A DNA stretch of 64,000 nt from Ignavibacteria bacterium. Lineage in GTDB: Bacteria > Bacteroidota > Ignavibacteria > Tepidaquicellales > Tepidaquicellaceae. The position numbers and the translations under genes are program-made. Below are positions 47,822 to 57,057 of this stretch, piece by piece. The stretch covers positions 186,001 to 250,000 of the forward strand of contig JADJYU010000010.1 of NCBI GenBank assembly GCA_016719565.1, in the 5' to 3' direction. Numbering within the stretch: position 1 is the first letter of the stretch; every line of letters begins with the position of its first letter. The notes under the pieces are model-generated. The model was not told the DNA's origin, did not search any database, and saw only the letters and a program-made list of their open reading frames with translations.

Positions 47822-48697
47822 ATGAAAAAATTAGTAATCCTCCTATCAATATTATTTTTTGTATTAGTTTCGTTTGTATCCAAATCTTATTCTGAACGTT
47901 CCGCTAATGACATAAAGTATTTGATTACATTGAATAAGACACTATTCGTTGAAGGTGAAGAAATTACAATAAATTTTAAATTTACAAATTAAGGTCCGGA
48001 AGCAGATTCTTTAATTAACATAAATGATATTAAAATTTTAAAATGCTTAATTATAAAAGATTCACATGGGGATAATTCGGGCTATACCGGACATGTTGAG
48101 CTGAAGGAGAAAAATATTGTTTTAAATCCGGGAGAAGAGTTCGTCATTTCTTCACCTCTTAAATTTTACCGGGCTCCCGCTGCTGTTGGGATGTTTTTTT
48201 ATTTTCCAAAAGACACTTATAATATAAAGGGTTATTACAATAACGGGAAAACTATATTAGAGTCTAATGAAATAAATTTTAAAGTTATCGCTCCTTTTGG
48301 AGCTGAAAATGAAGTCTTTAAAGAAGTGCTGGAAATTAATAAAATTAATCCGATCGACAGCGCTGAATATATGATTAACCGGTATGATTATTTATTAAAA
48401 AATTATCCAACAAGTGTATATACAGATGAAATATTTCTCAATTCTATTATGCAGAGAAGAATAACTCTTATAAAATACGACAGTACTCTCATACAGGATT
48501 GTTTATGGTTCATAGAAAAAAATCCAAATTCAAAACATATTGATTTTGCAATAAATGAAGCTGCAGAAATACTATTTTATAAATACGGAGGAAAAGATGC
48601 AGCTATAGATTTTCTTTTAAACTTGAAAAACAGCTATCCAAATTCAGAAATATCTAATGAAGTACAAAAAGCGATATCAAAGTTTGAATATAAATAA
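47822..48697 (+). pseudogene. Secreted BsuPI-like/helical-repeat protein with premature stop
   Basis: Starts MKKLVILLSILFFVLVSFVS and reads KYLITLNKTLFVEGEEITIN up to a TAA at 47990-47992, then continues in the same frame (GPEADSLINI; VELKEKNIVLNPGEEFVISS) to 48697. The whole length, 291 codons, matches the neighbour at 46804. The stop is a substitution, not an indel. The ATG at 48191 is internal. Confidence 0.75.
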
Positions 48698-48827
48698 ACA
48701 CCAAAAGCTATCATAAATAAATAGTGATGTTTACTTTCATTCCAGCGGAGGTGGTGTTATTCTGAAAGTAAAGTTTCCTGGCGGAGTCCCAAAGAGCAGG
48801 AGACTACGCCAGGGGAAAAAGAAAATG

Positions 48828-49001
48828 TCACAGCTACGCTGTTTATTATTTTAATTATAATTTTTTCTTATTTACAATATCAGGAATGCAAGTGAGCATA
48901 CTGTTGTATCTGACGGAGCCGGGATTGCGAGCGGCATTTATTTCTATAAATTGGTTTCAGGGGAGTTTTCAGAGACTAAGCGAATGATATTATTGAAATA
49001 A
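48828..49001 (+). pseudogene. REP hairpin and orphan T9SS sorting-domain remnant
   Basis: A single REP-like hairpin (cacagctacgctgt) at about 48828-48842, then a frame without its own gene: RNASEHTVVSDGAGIASGIY followed by FYKLVSGEFSETKRMILLK, stop at 49001. This is the end of a sorting domain without a passenger domain, which shows that these 3' modules are left behind or moved separately. Confidence 0.65.
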
Positions 49002-49039
49002 ACATAGATCATTATTATTGTAAATTATAAAAACATGAG

Positions 49040-50183
49040 ATGTGTAATAGTTTAAGTGGAAAAATAATATTGTTTTTCTTACTTCATCAGGTTGGTATGG
49101 CGATTTATTTTGGTGTACATAATGATCACGATAGAGATAGCTGTGTATTAAATGTTCGTGACAGATTTTATACTGAGCCCGATTATTATCTAAGCGGAAG
49201 AACGAGTTGGATAGCTTGTCCGAAGCATTTCAATTTTTTAATCGGAAGTCCGTTTATTACTAATCAAACGAATGACAATATCTCTGCTGGTCAAAATTTA
49301 ATACTGGAGTCAGAAAGTGAACACAATTCAAGAGAACAAAATAAATCTGAATTAGCAATCAACATGCCTAAATATACTTTTAAAAAGTATGAACCCATAA
49401 TGGCGCATATAAAATATATTAATAGGAATGCTGTAAGTGATACTTTAAAATATTTGTTTAATGAATGGAGCGACGAAATGATCTTTTCAATTAAACCACT
49501 TGATGGACAAAGTTATTCAGAGTTCAACTTCCATTCTCAATGTCTTTTTACCTAATCCTTATGTGGTTCATCCTAATGATACTTTCGAATTTAGCAGAAA
49601 TATTAACCGGTATGGAGATAGATTCCAAAATACACCTAATTATTTCGGAATGCATGGTTTTTTACTTCCCGGAAGATATGAAGTAACGGCAAAAGGTAGA
49701 AATAATAATGATAATTTTATTTCTAATACTGTAGAGTTTGAAGTAGTTGAGAATAGCCCGGAAGATATTTCTATACTTGAGTTACTAAGTCAAAATCAAT
49801 ATCAAACTATTATTTTGAATTATCCGGAAAATCCTTTAACTGAGGCAACGTATGCATACTATGTAAATTTAAGCTATGTTCCTTCCCCAATTTTTGAAGA
49901 CAATTTTACAAAGAGTGAAGTAATTGAATTATATCGTGGATTTTTTAATAAATATCCTAACTCTATTTATAGTTTTAATCAATTGTTCGTTTATTCTCTG
50001 TTTTGGAAAATAAGTTTGCAATCATCTTTTATAGAAGACGAGACAGAATTTTTTATCAATCAATATCCAAATACAGCATTAGAAAAATTTTTAAATCAGG
50101 AGCAATCAAGGTATTCCATTCTCAATGTTTACAATTCCACCAAAAAAAATCATGAAGATTTTATAATAGAAAATAATAAATAA
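49040..50183 (+). CDS. Secreted BsuPI-like/helical-repeat protein, tandem copy 1, frameshifted
   Basis: First copy of a tandem duplication (unit about 49017-50243 against 50641-51866). N-terminus MCNSLSGKIILFFLLHQVGM, then YTFKKYEPIMAHIKYINR. The frame breaks near 49516-49545: relative to the intact copy at 50663 one base is missing in tcagag (tcaagag in copy 2) and another in the T-run before acctaat. The remainder (FLPNPYVVHPNDTFEFSRN; FNKYPNSIYSFNQLFVYSLF) continues to 50183. Confidence 0.75.
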
Positions 50184-50188
50184 GTCAT

Positions 50189-50617
50189 ATGAGAATTACT
50201 ACAAATAATAAACTAAAGTTTGAAAATACTTTTGAGGACATTCCGGAAGGATTTGTAAGAGATTATGTATTGATTATAAAGGGAAGGTATGAAAATACAA
50301 TTTTGAATTACAGACAATTAACATCTACAAAAGGAAATCAAATCATTGGAATTCCCAAAGTATTTAAGTTGCATCAGAATTTTCCGAATCCGTTTAATCC
50401 TGCGACAACAATAAAATTTGATTTGCCAATCGACGGAATAGTATCAATAAAAGTTTATGACATACTTGGAAAAGAAGTTTATTCGTTACAGGAAGTCAGA
50501 CAGGCGGGGTTTCAGCAGTTGAATTTCAACGGCAGTAATGTTTCAAGCGGAATTTATTTTTATAAAATTGCTGCGGGAAACTTTGTTCAGACAAAGAGAA
50601 TGATATTGTTGAAATAA
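50189..50617 (+). CDS. Short protein ending in a T9SS sorting domain
   Basis: 142 residues: MRITTNNKLKFENTFEDIPE, then a sorting domain (FKLHQNFPNPFNPATTIKF to YFYKIAAGNFVQTKRMILLK). No signal peptide is visible, so export by T9SS is doubtful; it may be the 3' part of a broken gene. The second tandem copy has the same first 18 codons (51814) but then joins unrelated sequence. Confidence 0.55.
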   Translation: MRITTNNKLKFENTFEDIPEGFVRDYVLIIKGRYENTILNYRQLTSTKGNQIIGIPKVFKLHQNFPNPFNPATTIKFDLPIDGIVSIKVYDILGKEVYSLQEVRQAGFQQLNFNGSNVSSGIYFYKIAAGNFVQTKRMILLK

Positions 50618-50662
50618 GGACATTTATCCAATCACAATTGTTGTAAATTATAAAAACATGAG

Positions 50663-51808
50663 ATGTGTAATAGTTTAAGTGGAAAGATAATATTGTTTTT
50701 CTTACTTCATCAGGTTGGTATGGCGATTTATTTTGGTGTACATAATGATCATGATAGGGATAGCTGTGTATTAAATGTTCGTGACAGATTTTATACTGAG
50801 CCCGAATATTATCTAAGCGGAAGAACGAGTTGGATAGCTTGTCCGAAGCATTTCAATTTTTTAATCGGAAGTCCGTTTATTACTAATCAAACGAATGACA
50901 ATATCTCTGCTGGTCAAAATTTAATACTGGATTCAGAAAGTGAACACAATTCAAGAGAACAAAATAAATCTGAATTAGCAATCAACATGCCTAAATATAC
51001 ATTTAAAAAGTATGAACCCATAATGGCGCATATAAAATATATTAATAGGAATGCTGTAAGTGATACTTTAAACTATTTGTTTAATGAATTGAGCGATGAC
51101 ATGATCTTTACTATTAAACCTCTGGATGGACAAAATTATTCAAGAGTTAGACTAGCTTTTTCAATAAGTTTTTTTCCTAATCCATATATATTTCAACCAA
51201 ATGATACTTTCATATTTAGCAGAAATATTAACCGGTATGGAAATGAATTCCAAAATACACCTAATTATTTCGGAATGCATGGTTTTTTACTTCCCGGAAG
51301 ATATGAAGTAACGGCAAAAGGTAGAAATAATAATGATAATTTTATTTCAAATACTGTAGAGTTTGAAGTAGTTGAGAATAGCCCGGAAGATAATTCTATA
51401 CTTGAATTATTATTTAATGAAGATTATCAAACAATTATTTTGAAATATCCGGATAATTCATTAACTGAAGCGGTATATGCATACTATGTTCTCTCAAGTT
51501 TTACTCCTTCTCCTACATATAACGACAATTTTACAAAGAATGAGATAATTGATTTGTATCAAGGTTTTTTTAATAAATATCCTAATTCTATTTACAATTA
51601 TAATCCATTGTTTATATACTCTTTGTTTGGAAAAATAAGTTTACAATCATCAAGAATAGAAGACGAGACAGAATTTTTTGTCAATCAATATCCAAATACA
51701 GCATTAGAAAAATTTTTAAATCAGGAACTAACTAAATCCCAAATTCGCAAGGTTTATAATACGAGAAAAAAAAATAAGGAAGATTTTATAATAGAAAATA
51801 ATAAATAA
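50663..51808 (+). CDS. Secreted BsuPI-like/helical-repeat protein, tandem copy 2 (intact)
   Basis: 381 residues, the intact copy. Hydrophobic N-terminus (IILFFLLHQVGMAIYFGV), Cys-containing segment (LNVRDRFYTEPEYYLSGRT), immunoglobulin-like region (MPKYTFKKYEPIMAHIKYIN; LLPGRYEVTAKGRNNND) and a helical C-terminus (DLYQGFFNKYPNSIYNYNPL). Compared with copy 1 the first 450 bp and the stretch around 51230-51380 are almost identical, while others differ, suggesting partial gene conversion. Function unknown. Confidence 0.72.
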   Translation: MCNSLSGKIILFFLLHQVGMAIYFGVHNDHDRDSCVLNVRDRFYTEPEYYLSGRTSWIACPKHFNFLIGSPFITNQTNDNISAGQNLILDSESEHNSREQNKSELAINMPKYTFKKYEPIMAHIKYINRNAVSDTLNYLFNELSDDMIFTIKPLDGQNYSRVRLAFSISFFPNPYIFQPNDTFIFSRNINRYGNEFQNTPNYFGMHGFLLPGRYEVTAKGRNNNDNFISNTVEFEVVENSPEDNSILELLFNEDYQTIILKYPDNSLTEAVYAYYVLSSFTPSPTYNDNFTKNEIIDLYQGFFNKYPNSIYNYNPLFIYSLFGKISLQSSRIEDETEFFVNQYPNTALEKFLNQELTKSQIRKVYNTRKKNKEDFIIENNK

Positions 51809-51813
51809 GTCAT

Positions 51814-52099
51814 ATGAGAATTACTACAAATATTAAACTAAAGTTTGAAAATACTTTTGAGGACATATTATTATCATGAAATTTGGCATTTTCATTCATC
51901 AAAATGGTGGGTGGAGCTGGGAAAAAAGTTAAGCTATAATTGGCCACAAGCATTTTATGCAACCGGAATAGATTTTAATTATTTTAAAAAAGCGAACAGT
52001 CCGGTAATTGCAAAAGCCAGAAGTATCGATATTTATACCAGCAATAATAAAAAAATTTGGGAAAATGATACTTTTAAAGTTGATATTTATACAAAATGA
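51814..52099 (+). pseudogene. Junction fragment after tandem copy 2
   Basis: The 22-codon frame MRITTNIKLKFENTFEDI is cut off at the end of the duplication (about 51866). Beyond it a different frame reads HEIWHFHSSKWWVELGKKL, then WPQAFYATGIDFNYFKK to DTFKVDIYTK, stop 52099, the apparent C-terminus of an unrelated unknown protein. The junction marks the right border of the duplication. Confidence 0.5.
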
Positions 52100-52120
52100 T
52101 ATTGTTTATATCTATATGAA

Positions 52121-52149
52121 GCAGAGACGCCCAAATTGGGCGTCTCTGC
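52121..52149. repeat. Perfect 29-bp palindrome
   Basis: gcagagacgcccaa, a central a, then its exact complement. Degenerate copies lie at 27781-27809 and 29649-29671. It could fold as a strong hairpin in RNA, but no T-run follows; a dispersed palindromic element is more likely. It marks the border between the island and the housekeeping region. Confidence 0.8.
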
Positions 52150-52234
52150 GAATGGTTGATTTAAATTCAACAATTTAATAATTATATTTTTCTATATTCT
52201 TCAGATCAGAATTATTAAATTATCAAAATTAAAA

Positions 52235-52576
52235 ATGCTTACTGTTACCATAATACTTTACACCATTGTCGGACTGATGGGAGTTTATCTTTTTATAAGA
52301 CTTTTTAGTAAGAGTAAAACCAATAATCTTATCGGTATCATTCACGGTTCTCTCGGGCTGCTCGGGGTGGGATTCCTGATCTTCTATATCTCATTTGTGA
52401 AAGGGGAGTCGCCTTATATCAGTATCCTGCTTTTTGTAATTGCTGTATTCATCGGCGGCGGTATGCTCGCTGCGAAACTCACCGGAAAGAGATTTCCTCT
52501 ATGGATCGCCGTAATACATGCTGTGACAGCTCTTTCAGGCATTTACCTTCTGTACTCTTTTTGGATCAATCTGTAA
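52235..52576 (+). CDS. Small four-helix membrane protein
   Basis: 113 residues, four hydrophobic segments (VTIILYTIVGLMGVYLFI; IIHGSLGLLGVGFLIFYI; ISILLFVIAVFIGGGML; IAVIHAVTALSGIYLLYSFW) with short loops. The two GIIHG/VIHA-type half repeats suggest an internal duplication. No family assigned; function unknown. Confidence 0.7.
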   Translation: MLTVTIILYTIVGLMGVYLFIRLFSKSKTNNLIGIIHGSLGLLGVGFLIFYISFVKGESPYISILLFVIAVFIGGGMLAAKLTGKRFPLWIAVIHAVTALSGIYLLYSFWINL

Positions 52577-52712
52577 GAACTTTCTCCTTCCTTGTTAAAT
52601 TTTTCCATTTTTCAAAAATGCCCGGTAATTTGAATTTAGTTTGCTCTAAATAAATTTTATATTGCAGTATTCCTCAACTAAAAAATAAAAATTCAAATCT
52701 TATTTGATCAAT

Positions 52713-55608
52713 ATGATAAACTATCAAAACCCCGATAAATTTGTAAACAGACATAACGGACCGGATGATAAAGAGATAAGTGAAATGCTGGAAGTGATCG
52801 GCGTAGCTTCTCTTGATGAATTAATAGACCAGACTGTGCCTCCGCATATCAGAAGTAAAAATGAAATGGATCTGGATGAGCCGTTAAGCGAATATGACTT
52901 CATAAAAAATCTTAAGGAAATTGCTGCAAAAAATAAAATTTACAGATCATATATCGGAATGGGTTATTATCCGTCGATCACTCCTCCTGTAATTCAAAGA
53001 AACATTCTGGAGAATCCGGGCTGGTATACTCAGTATACTCCGTATCAGGCGGAGATCGCGCAGGGACAGGCTCGAAGCGCTTCTGAATTTTCAGACTATG
53101 GTAATGGATCTGACCGGTATGGAAATCGCAAACGCTTCACTGCTTGATGAAGGCACGGCTGCAGCAGAAGCAATTCTTATGTTCGGTCATCATAAACATG
53201 CTGACAAAAAAAATGCCAATACCATACTTGTCTCTGAAAATTGTTTTCCGCAGACAATTGATGTAATTAAAACACGCGCTGTACCCGTCGGAATAGATGT
53301 AAAAGTCGCGGATATTTCTGAAAAAGATCTGACGGATGATGTGTTTGCAATAGTAGTTCAGTATCCTGACGGTAACGGAGAGATTAAAGATCTTAAAAAA
53401 TTATTTGAAGAAGCGGCGGCACGAAATATTTTTAGTATTGCTGCGGCTGACATTCTTGCTCTAACTCTGATAACGCCTCCGGGAGAGATCGGAGCGGATG
53501 CAGTGGTTGGTTCGACTCAGAGATTAGGTGTGCCGATGGGTTACGGCGGTCCGCATGCAGCTTATTTCGCTACAAAGGAAAAATTCAAAAGGAATATTCC
53601 CGGCAGGATCATTGGCATATCAGTTGACGCTGACGGTAATCCGGCGCTGAGAATGGCGCTGCAGACCAGAGAGCAGCATATTAAAAGAGAAAAAGCTACA
53701 AGTAATATCTGCACAGCGCAGGTGCTGCTTGCTGTAATGGCGGGAATGTACGCAGTCTATCACGGTCCCGTAATACTTAAAAAGATTGCGGAAAAAATAC
53801 ATAATCAGACAGTTCTTCTTGATAAAATTCTGAAAAGTATGGGTTTTGTTCAGCTTAATAAATATTACTTTGACACTCTGAAGATCGATTTGAATAAAGA
53901 TGCAGACCGCATAGAAGAGTTAAAGAAAATTTCAGAATCACATAAAATAAATTTCAGATATTTTGACAATGCCGTCGGAATTTCAATCAGTGAAATTACT
54001 GATCTGAATGACATTAAAGAAATTGCTGAAGTGTTTGCTGAATTCAAAGGAATAAAGTTACCTGAAACCGGGAATATAAATATTGAAAATGAAAATTCTT
54101 TTCCGGCTGAAATAAAGAGAACATCTTCCTTTATGACGCATCCTATATTTAACAGTCATCACACGGAAACTGAACTGCTGAGATATATGAAAGGTCTTGA
54201 GAATAAAGATCTTTCTCTGACGACTTCAATGATCCCGCTCGGATCCTGTACGATGAAATTAAATGCAACAGCTGAAATGGTCGGGATTTCTTTTCCTGAA
54301 TTCAGCGATATGCATCCATTTGCTCCAAAGGATCAGGCGGAAGGATATAAAATTATCATTGATGAACTTTCAAAAGATCTCAGCGAGATAACGGGTTTTC
54401 ATTCGATCTCAATGCAGCCAAATTCCGGCGCGCAGGGAGAATACGCCGGGCTTATGGTCATCAGGCAGTTTCATTTGAATAACGGCGACACACACAGGAA
54501 TATTTGTCTTATTCCTTCTTCCGCTCACGGAACAAATCCCGCAAGCGCAGTAATGGCGGGAATGAAAGTAGTGGTGGTCAGCAGCGATAGTAACGGTAAT
54601 ATCAATGTCGAGGATCTGAAAAATAAAGCCGAGCTTCATAAGGATAATCTCGCGGCATTAATGGTGACATATCCTTCCACACACGGAATATTTGAAGAGT
54701 CAATAAAAGATATTTGTAAAATAATTCACGATAACGGCGGGCAGGTTTATATGGACGGCGCTAATATGAATGCGCAGGTCGGTCTCACCAGTCCTGCAAT
54801 AATCGGCGCTGATGTCTGTCATTTGAATCTGCATAAAACTTTCTGCATACCGCACGGCGGCGGCGGTCCGGGAATGGGACCTATCGGAGTTGCAGAACAT
54901 CTTGCTCCGTTTCTACCTTCGCATCCTGTAATTAATATTGGCGGTGATAATTCAATCTCTGCCGTATCTTCAGCTCCGTGGGGAAGCGCAAGCATTCTGA
55001 TCATTTCTTACGCTTACATAAAAATGATGGGAGCGAAAGGATTGACTGACGCTACAAAGCTTGCGATCTTAAATGCAAATTATATTAAGGCAAAGCTTGA
55101 TGATAAATTCAAAACTCTTTATACAGGAAGTAAGGGCAGAGTCGCTCATGAATTAATTTTTGACATGAGGGAATTTAAAACAACTGCAAAGATCGAAGTA
55201 GAGGACATTGCCAAAAGATTAATGGATTATAATTTTCACGCCCCAACAGTTTCATTTCCTGTACCAGGTACGATGATGGTAGAGCCGACTGAAAGTGAAA
55301 ATAAAACAGAGCTTGACAGATTCTGCGATACTATGAGTTCTATCAGGGAAGAGATAAGAGAAGTGGAAGCCGGTGAAGCGGATGTTACCGATAATGTTCT
55401 CAAAAATTCACCGCATACTGCTGAGAGAATTGCAGATGATAACTGGAATCATGAATATTCCAGAAGCAAAGCGGCTTTCCCTATAAAGTTTTCCGGCGGA
55501 AATAAATTCTGGCCTGCAGTTGCAAGGGTTGACAATGCATACGGCGACAGGAATCTTATCTGCAGCTGTAATCCGATAAGTGATTATGCAGATGAAGTGG
55601 CGGGGTAA
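52713..55608 (+). CDS. gcvP: Glycine dehydrogenase (decarboxylating), P-protein, frameshifted
   Basis: P-protein of the glycine cleavage system: decarboxylates glycine with pyridoxal phosphate and passes the aminomethyl group to lipoyl H-protein. The first frame (from ATG 52713; RHNGPDDKEISEML, YIGMGYYPSITPPVI, WYTQYTPYQAEIAQG) runs astray after 53066. The second frame, open before the ATG at 53098, reads RLEALLNFQTMVMDLTGMEI. One extra base in cagggacaggctc (about 53061-53073) explains the break. The rest is normal: TSMIPLGSCTMKLNA, AHGTNPASA, PLP-lysine motif NLHKTFCIPHGGGGPGMGP, ending at 55608. Total near 965 residues, the family length. The break in such a core enzyme suggests sequencing error. 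No gcvT or gcvH nearby. Confidence 0.92.
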
Positions 55609-55650
55609 GGGAAATTAATGTTGTTTCCAAAATTTATAATTAATATTGTA

Positions 55651-55755
55651 CGTAGCCGCAAGTTTTAACTTGCGGTTTTTTTATGAATAAGTAATATATT
55701 GTAATTTTAAAATTTACGCATACATTTTTCACGCAAGATAAATCTTGCGGCTACG
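55651..55755. repeat. MITE-like element with 12-bp terminal inverted repeats and a terminator hairpin
   Basis: cgtagccgcaag at 55651-55662 and its exact complement at 55744-55755. Each arm is itself a hairpin: ccgcaagtt/aacttgcgg at 55656-55675 followed by TTTTTTT (a plausible terminator for gcvP), and cgcaagataaatcttgcg at 55732-55749. A related half element is near 32022. Confidence 0.7.
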
Positions 55756-55881
55756 TTTGAAGTTATGGGCAATATATATTTTCATACCGTCTAAAAAAAC
55801 TTGAGTAATATATTTTAAATTGATTATATATTGCTTAATTTTGTGACAATTATTTTAAAATTAAATCCGAATAAAATATAT

Positions 55882-56571
55882 ATGCTATCTAAAGAAAAAT
55901 TCATAGAGGAAGTAGATTCCGCAATTAAAAAAAGAAGTCTTCTCGATCATCCTTTTTATCAGAAATGGAATGAAGGTAAGTTATCATTAAATGAACTTCA
56001 GGAATATGCAAAGCAGTATTATCATTTTGTGAAACACTTCCCAAGGTTTGTAAGCTGCGTTCATTCAAACTGTGATGATGTAAATACAAGACAGATCCTT
56101 CTTGAAAATCTTGCAGATGAAGAAGGTTATAAAACAGGCATTGCAGATCATCCGAAACTCTGGATGAATTTTGCTGAAAGTCTCGGTCTTTCGGAAGATG
56201 ATGTTAAAAACGCTGAGCCGATAAGAGAAGTGGAAGATCTTGTGGACGGAATGTATGAGCTTACCCGTTCGCCTGAATTTACTTTAGGTCTGTCCGCGCT
56301 TTATGCTTACGAGTCTCAGGTGCCGGAAATTTCCAGAACAAAAATTGACGGATTAAAAAAATTCTATAACATCGATTCGGAAAAAGCCATTGAGTTTTTC
56401 AAAGTGCACGAAGAAGCCGACGTATATCATTCCAGGGATGAAATGGAAATTATGAATAACACCAACAAAAGTCTTGAAGATCAGAAAAGACTTATCAATA
56501 CAGTTGATGAATCTGCAATACTTATGTGGAATTTTTTAGACGGCGTATATAATAAATACTGCGTTAATTAA
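55882..56571 (+). CDS. CADD-family (heme-oxygenase-like) protein, probable self-sacrificing p-aminobenzoate synthase
   Basis: 229 residues from ATG 55882 (an in-frame ATG at 55831 is less likely). It closely resembles Chlamydia CADD (CT610), a dimetal oxygenase fold that makes the pABA moiety of folate from its own tyrosine. Conserved positions: Tyr26 in DHPFYQKW (CADD Tyr27), Lys154 in ESQVPEISRTK (CADD Lys152), and ligands Glu80, His90, Glu144, and His176, Asp180, His183 in KVHEEADVYHSRDEM. If this holds, the protein supplies pABA where pabA/B/C are absent. The residue mapping is by eye from my knowledge of CADD. No folate gene is adjacent. Confidence 0.85.
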   Translation: MLSKEKFIEEVDSAIKKRSLLDHPFYQKWNEGKLSLNELQEYAKQYYHFVKHFPRFVSCVHSNCDDVNTRQILLENLADEEGYKTGIADHPKLWMNFAESLGLSEDDVKNAEPIREVEDLVDGMYELTRSPEFTLGLSALYAYESQVPEISRTKIDGLKKFYNIDSEKAIEFFKVHEEADVYHSRDEMEIMNNTNKSLEDQKRLINTVDESAILMWNFLDGVYNKYCVN

Positions 56572-56640
56572 ATTATAAACTGATATTTTCAAAGGGAATG
56601 ATTCCGGCGGGATCGTTCCCTTAATTATTTATAGAAGAAA

Positions 56641-57051
56641 TTGAATTTAAAAGAGATCTTTAATACTTACAAAAACGTTGCAGTGCTTGGATTTTCTGAT
56701 AGGCGTGACAGAGCGAGCAACAGGATAGGCCGTTATCTGAAAGAGAATGATTATAATGTAACCGGAGTTAATCCTGTGCCTGATAAAAATTCAGCGGATA
56801 ATATTACTATCGTAAAAAGTCTGTCCGAACTTCCGGAAAATACAGAGATCATAAATATTTTCAGACGGTCTGAATTTTTATATGATCATATAAATGAGAT
56901 CCTGAAAATGAAAACCCTTCCGAAAGTCATATGGACTCAGTTAGGGGTAATAGATCAAAAAGCAAAAGAGCTTGCGGAAAAAAACAATATTCTTTACATA
57001 GAAAATAAATGTATAATGGTAGAACATAATAATATTTTCGGCAATAATTAA
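56641..57051 (+). CDS. CoA-binding domain protein (YccU-like)
   Basis: 136 residues from TTG 56641 with a Rossmann-type CoA-binding domain: VAVLGFSDRRDRASNRIGRY, VTGVNPVPD, IINIFRRSEFLYDHINEIL, VIWTQLGVID and the ending ENKCIMVEHN. These single-domain proteins (YccU type) bind CoA or related nucleotides; the role is not established. It is 6 bp upstream of the DUF2723 gene, so probably co-transcribed. Confidence 0.85.
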   Translation: MNLKEIFNTYKNVAVLGFSDRRDRASNRIGRYLKENDYNVTGVNPVPDKNSADNITIVKSLSELPENTEIINIFRRSEFLYDHINEILKMKTLPKVIWTQLGVIDQKAKELAEKNNILYIENKCIMVEHNNIFGNN

Positions 57052-57057
57052 ATTTAA

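Noticed and set aside
53098..53100. ATG at 53098 as the start of a short P-protein
   Set aside because: Conserved residues (RLEALLNFQT) precede it in the same frame and the N-terminal part lies just upstream in another frame, so it is a frameshifted single gene.
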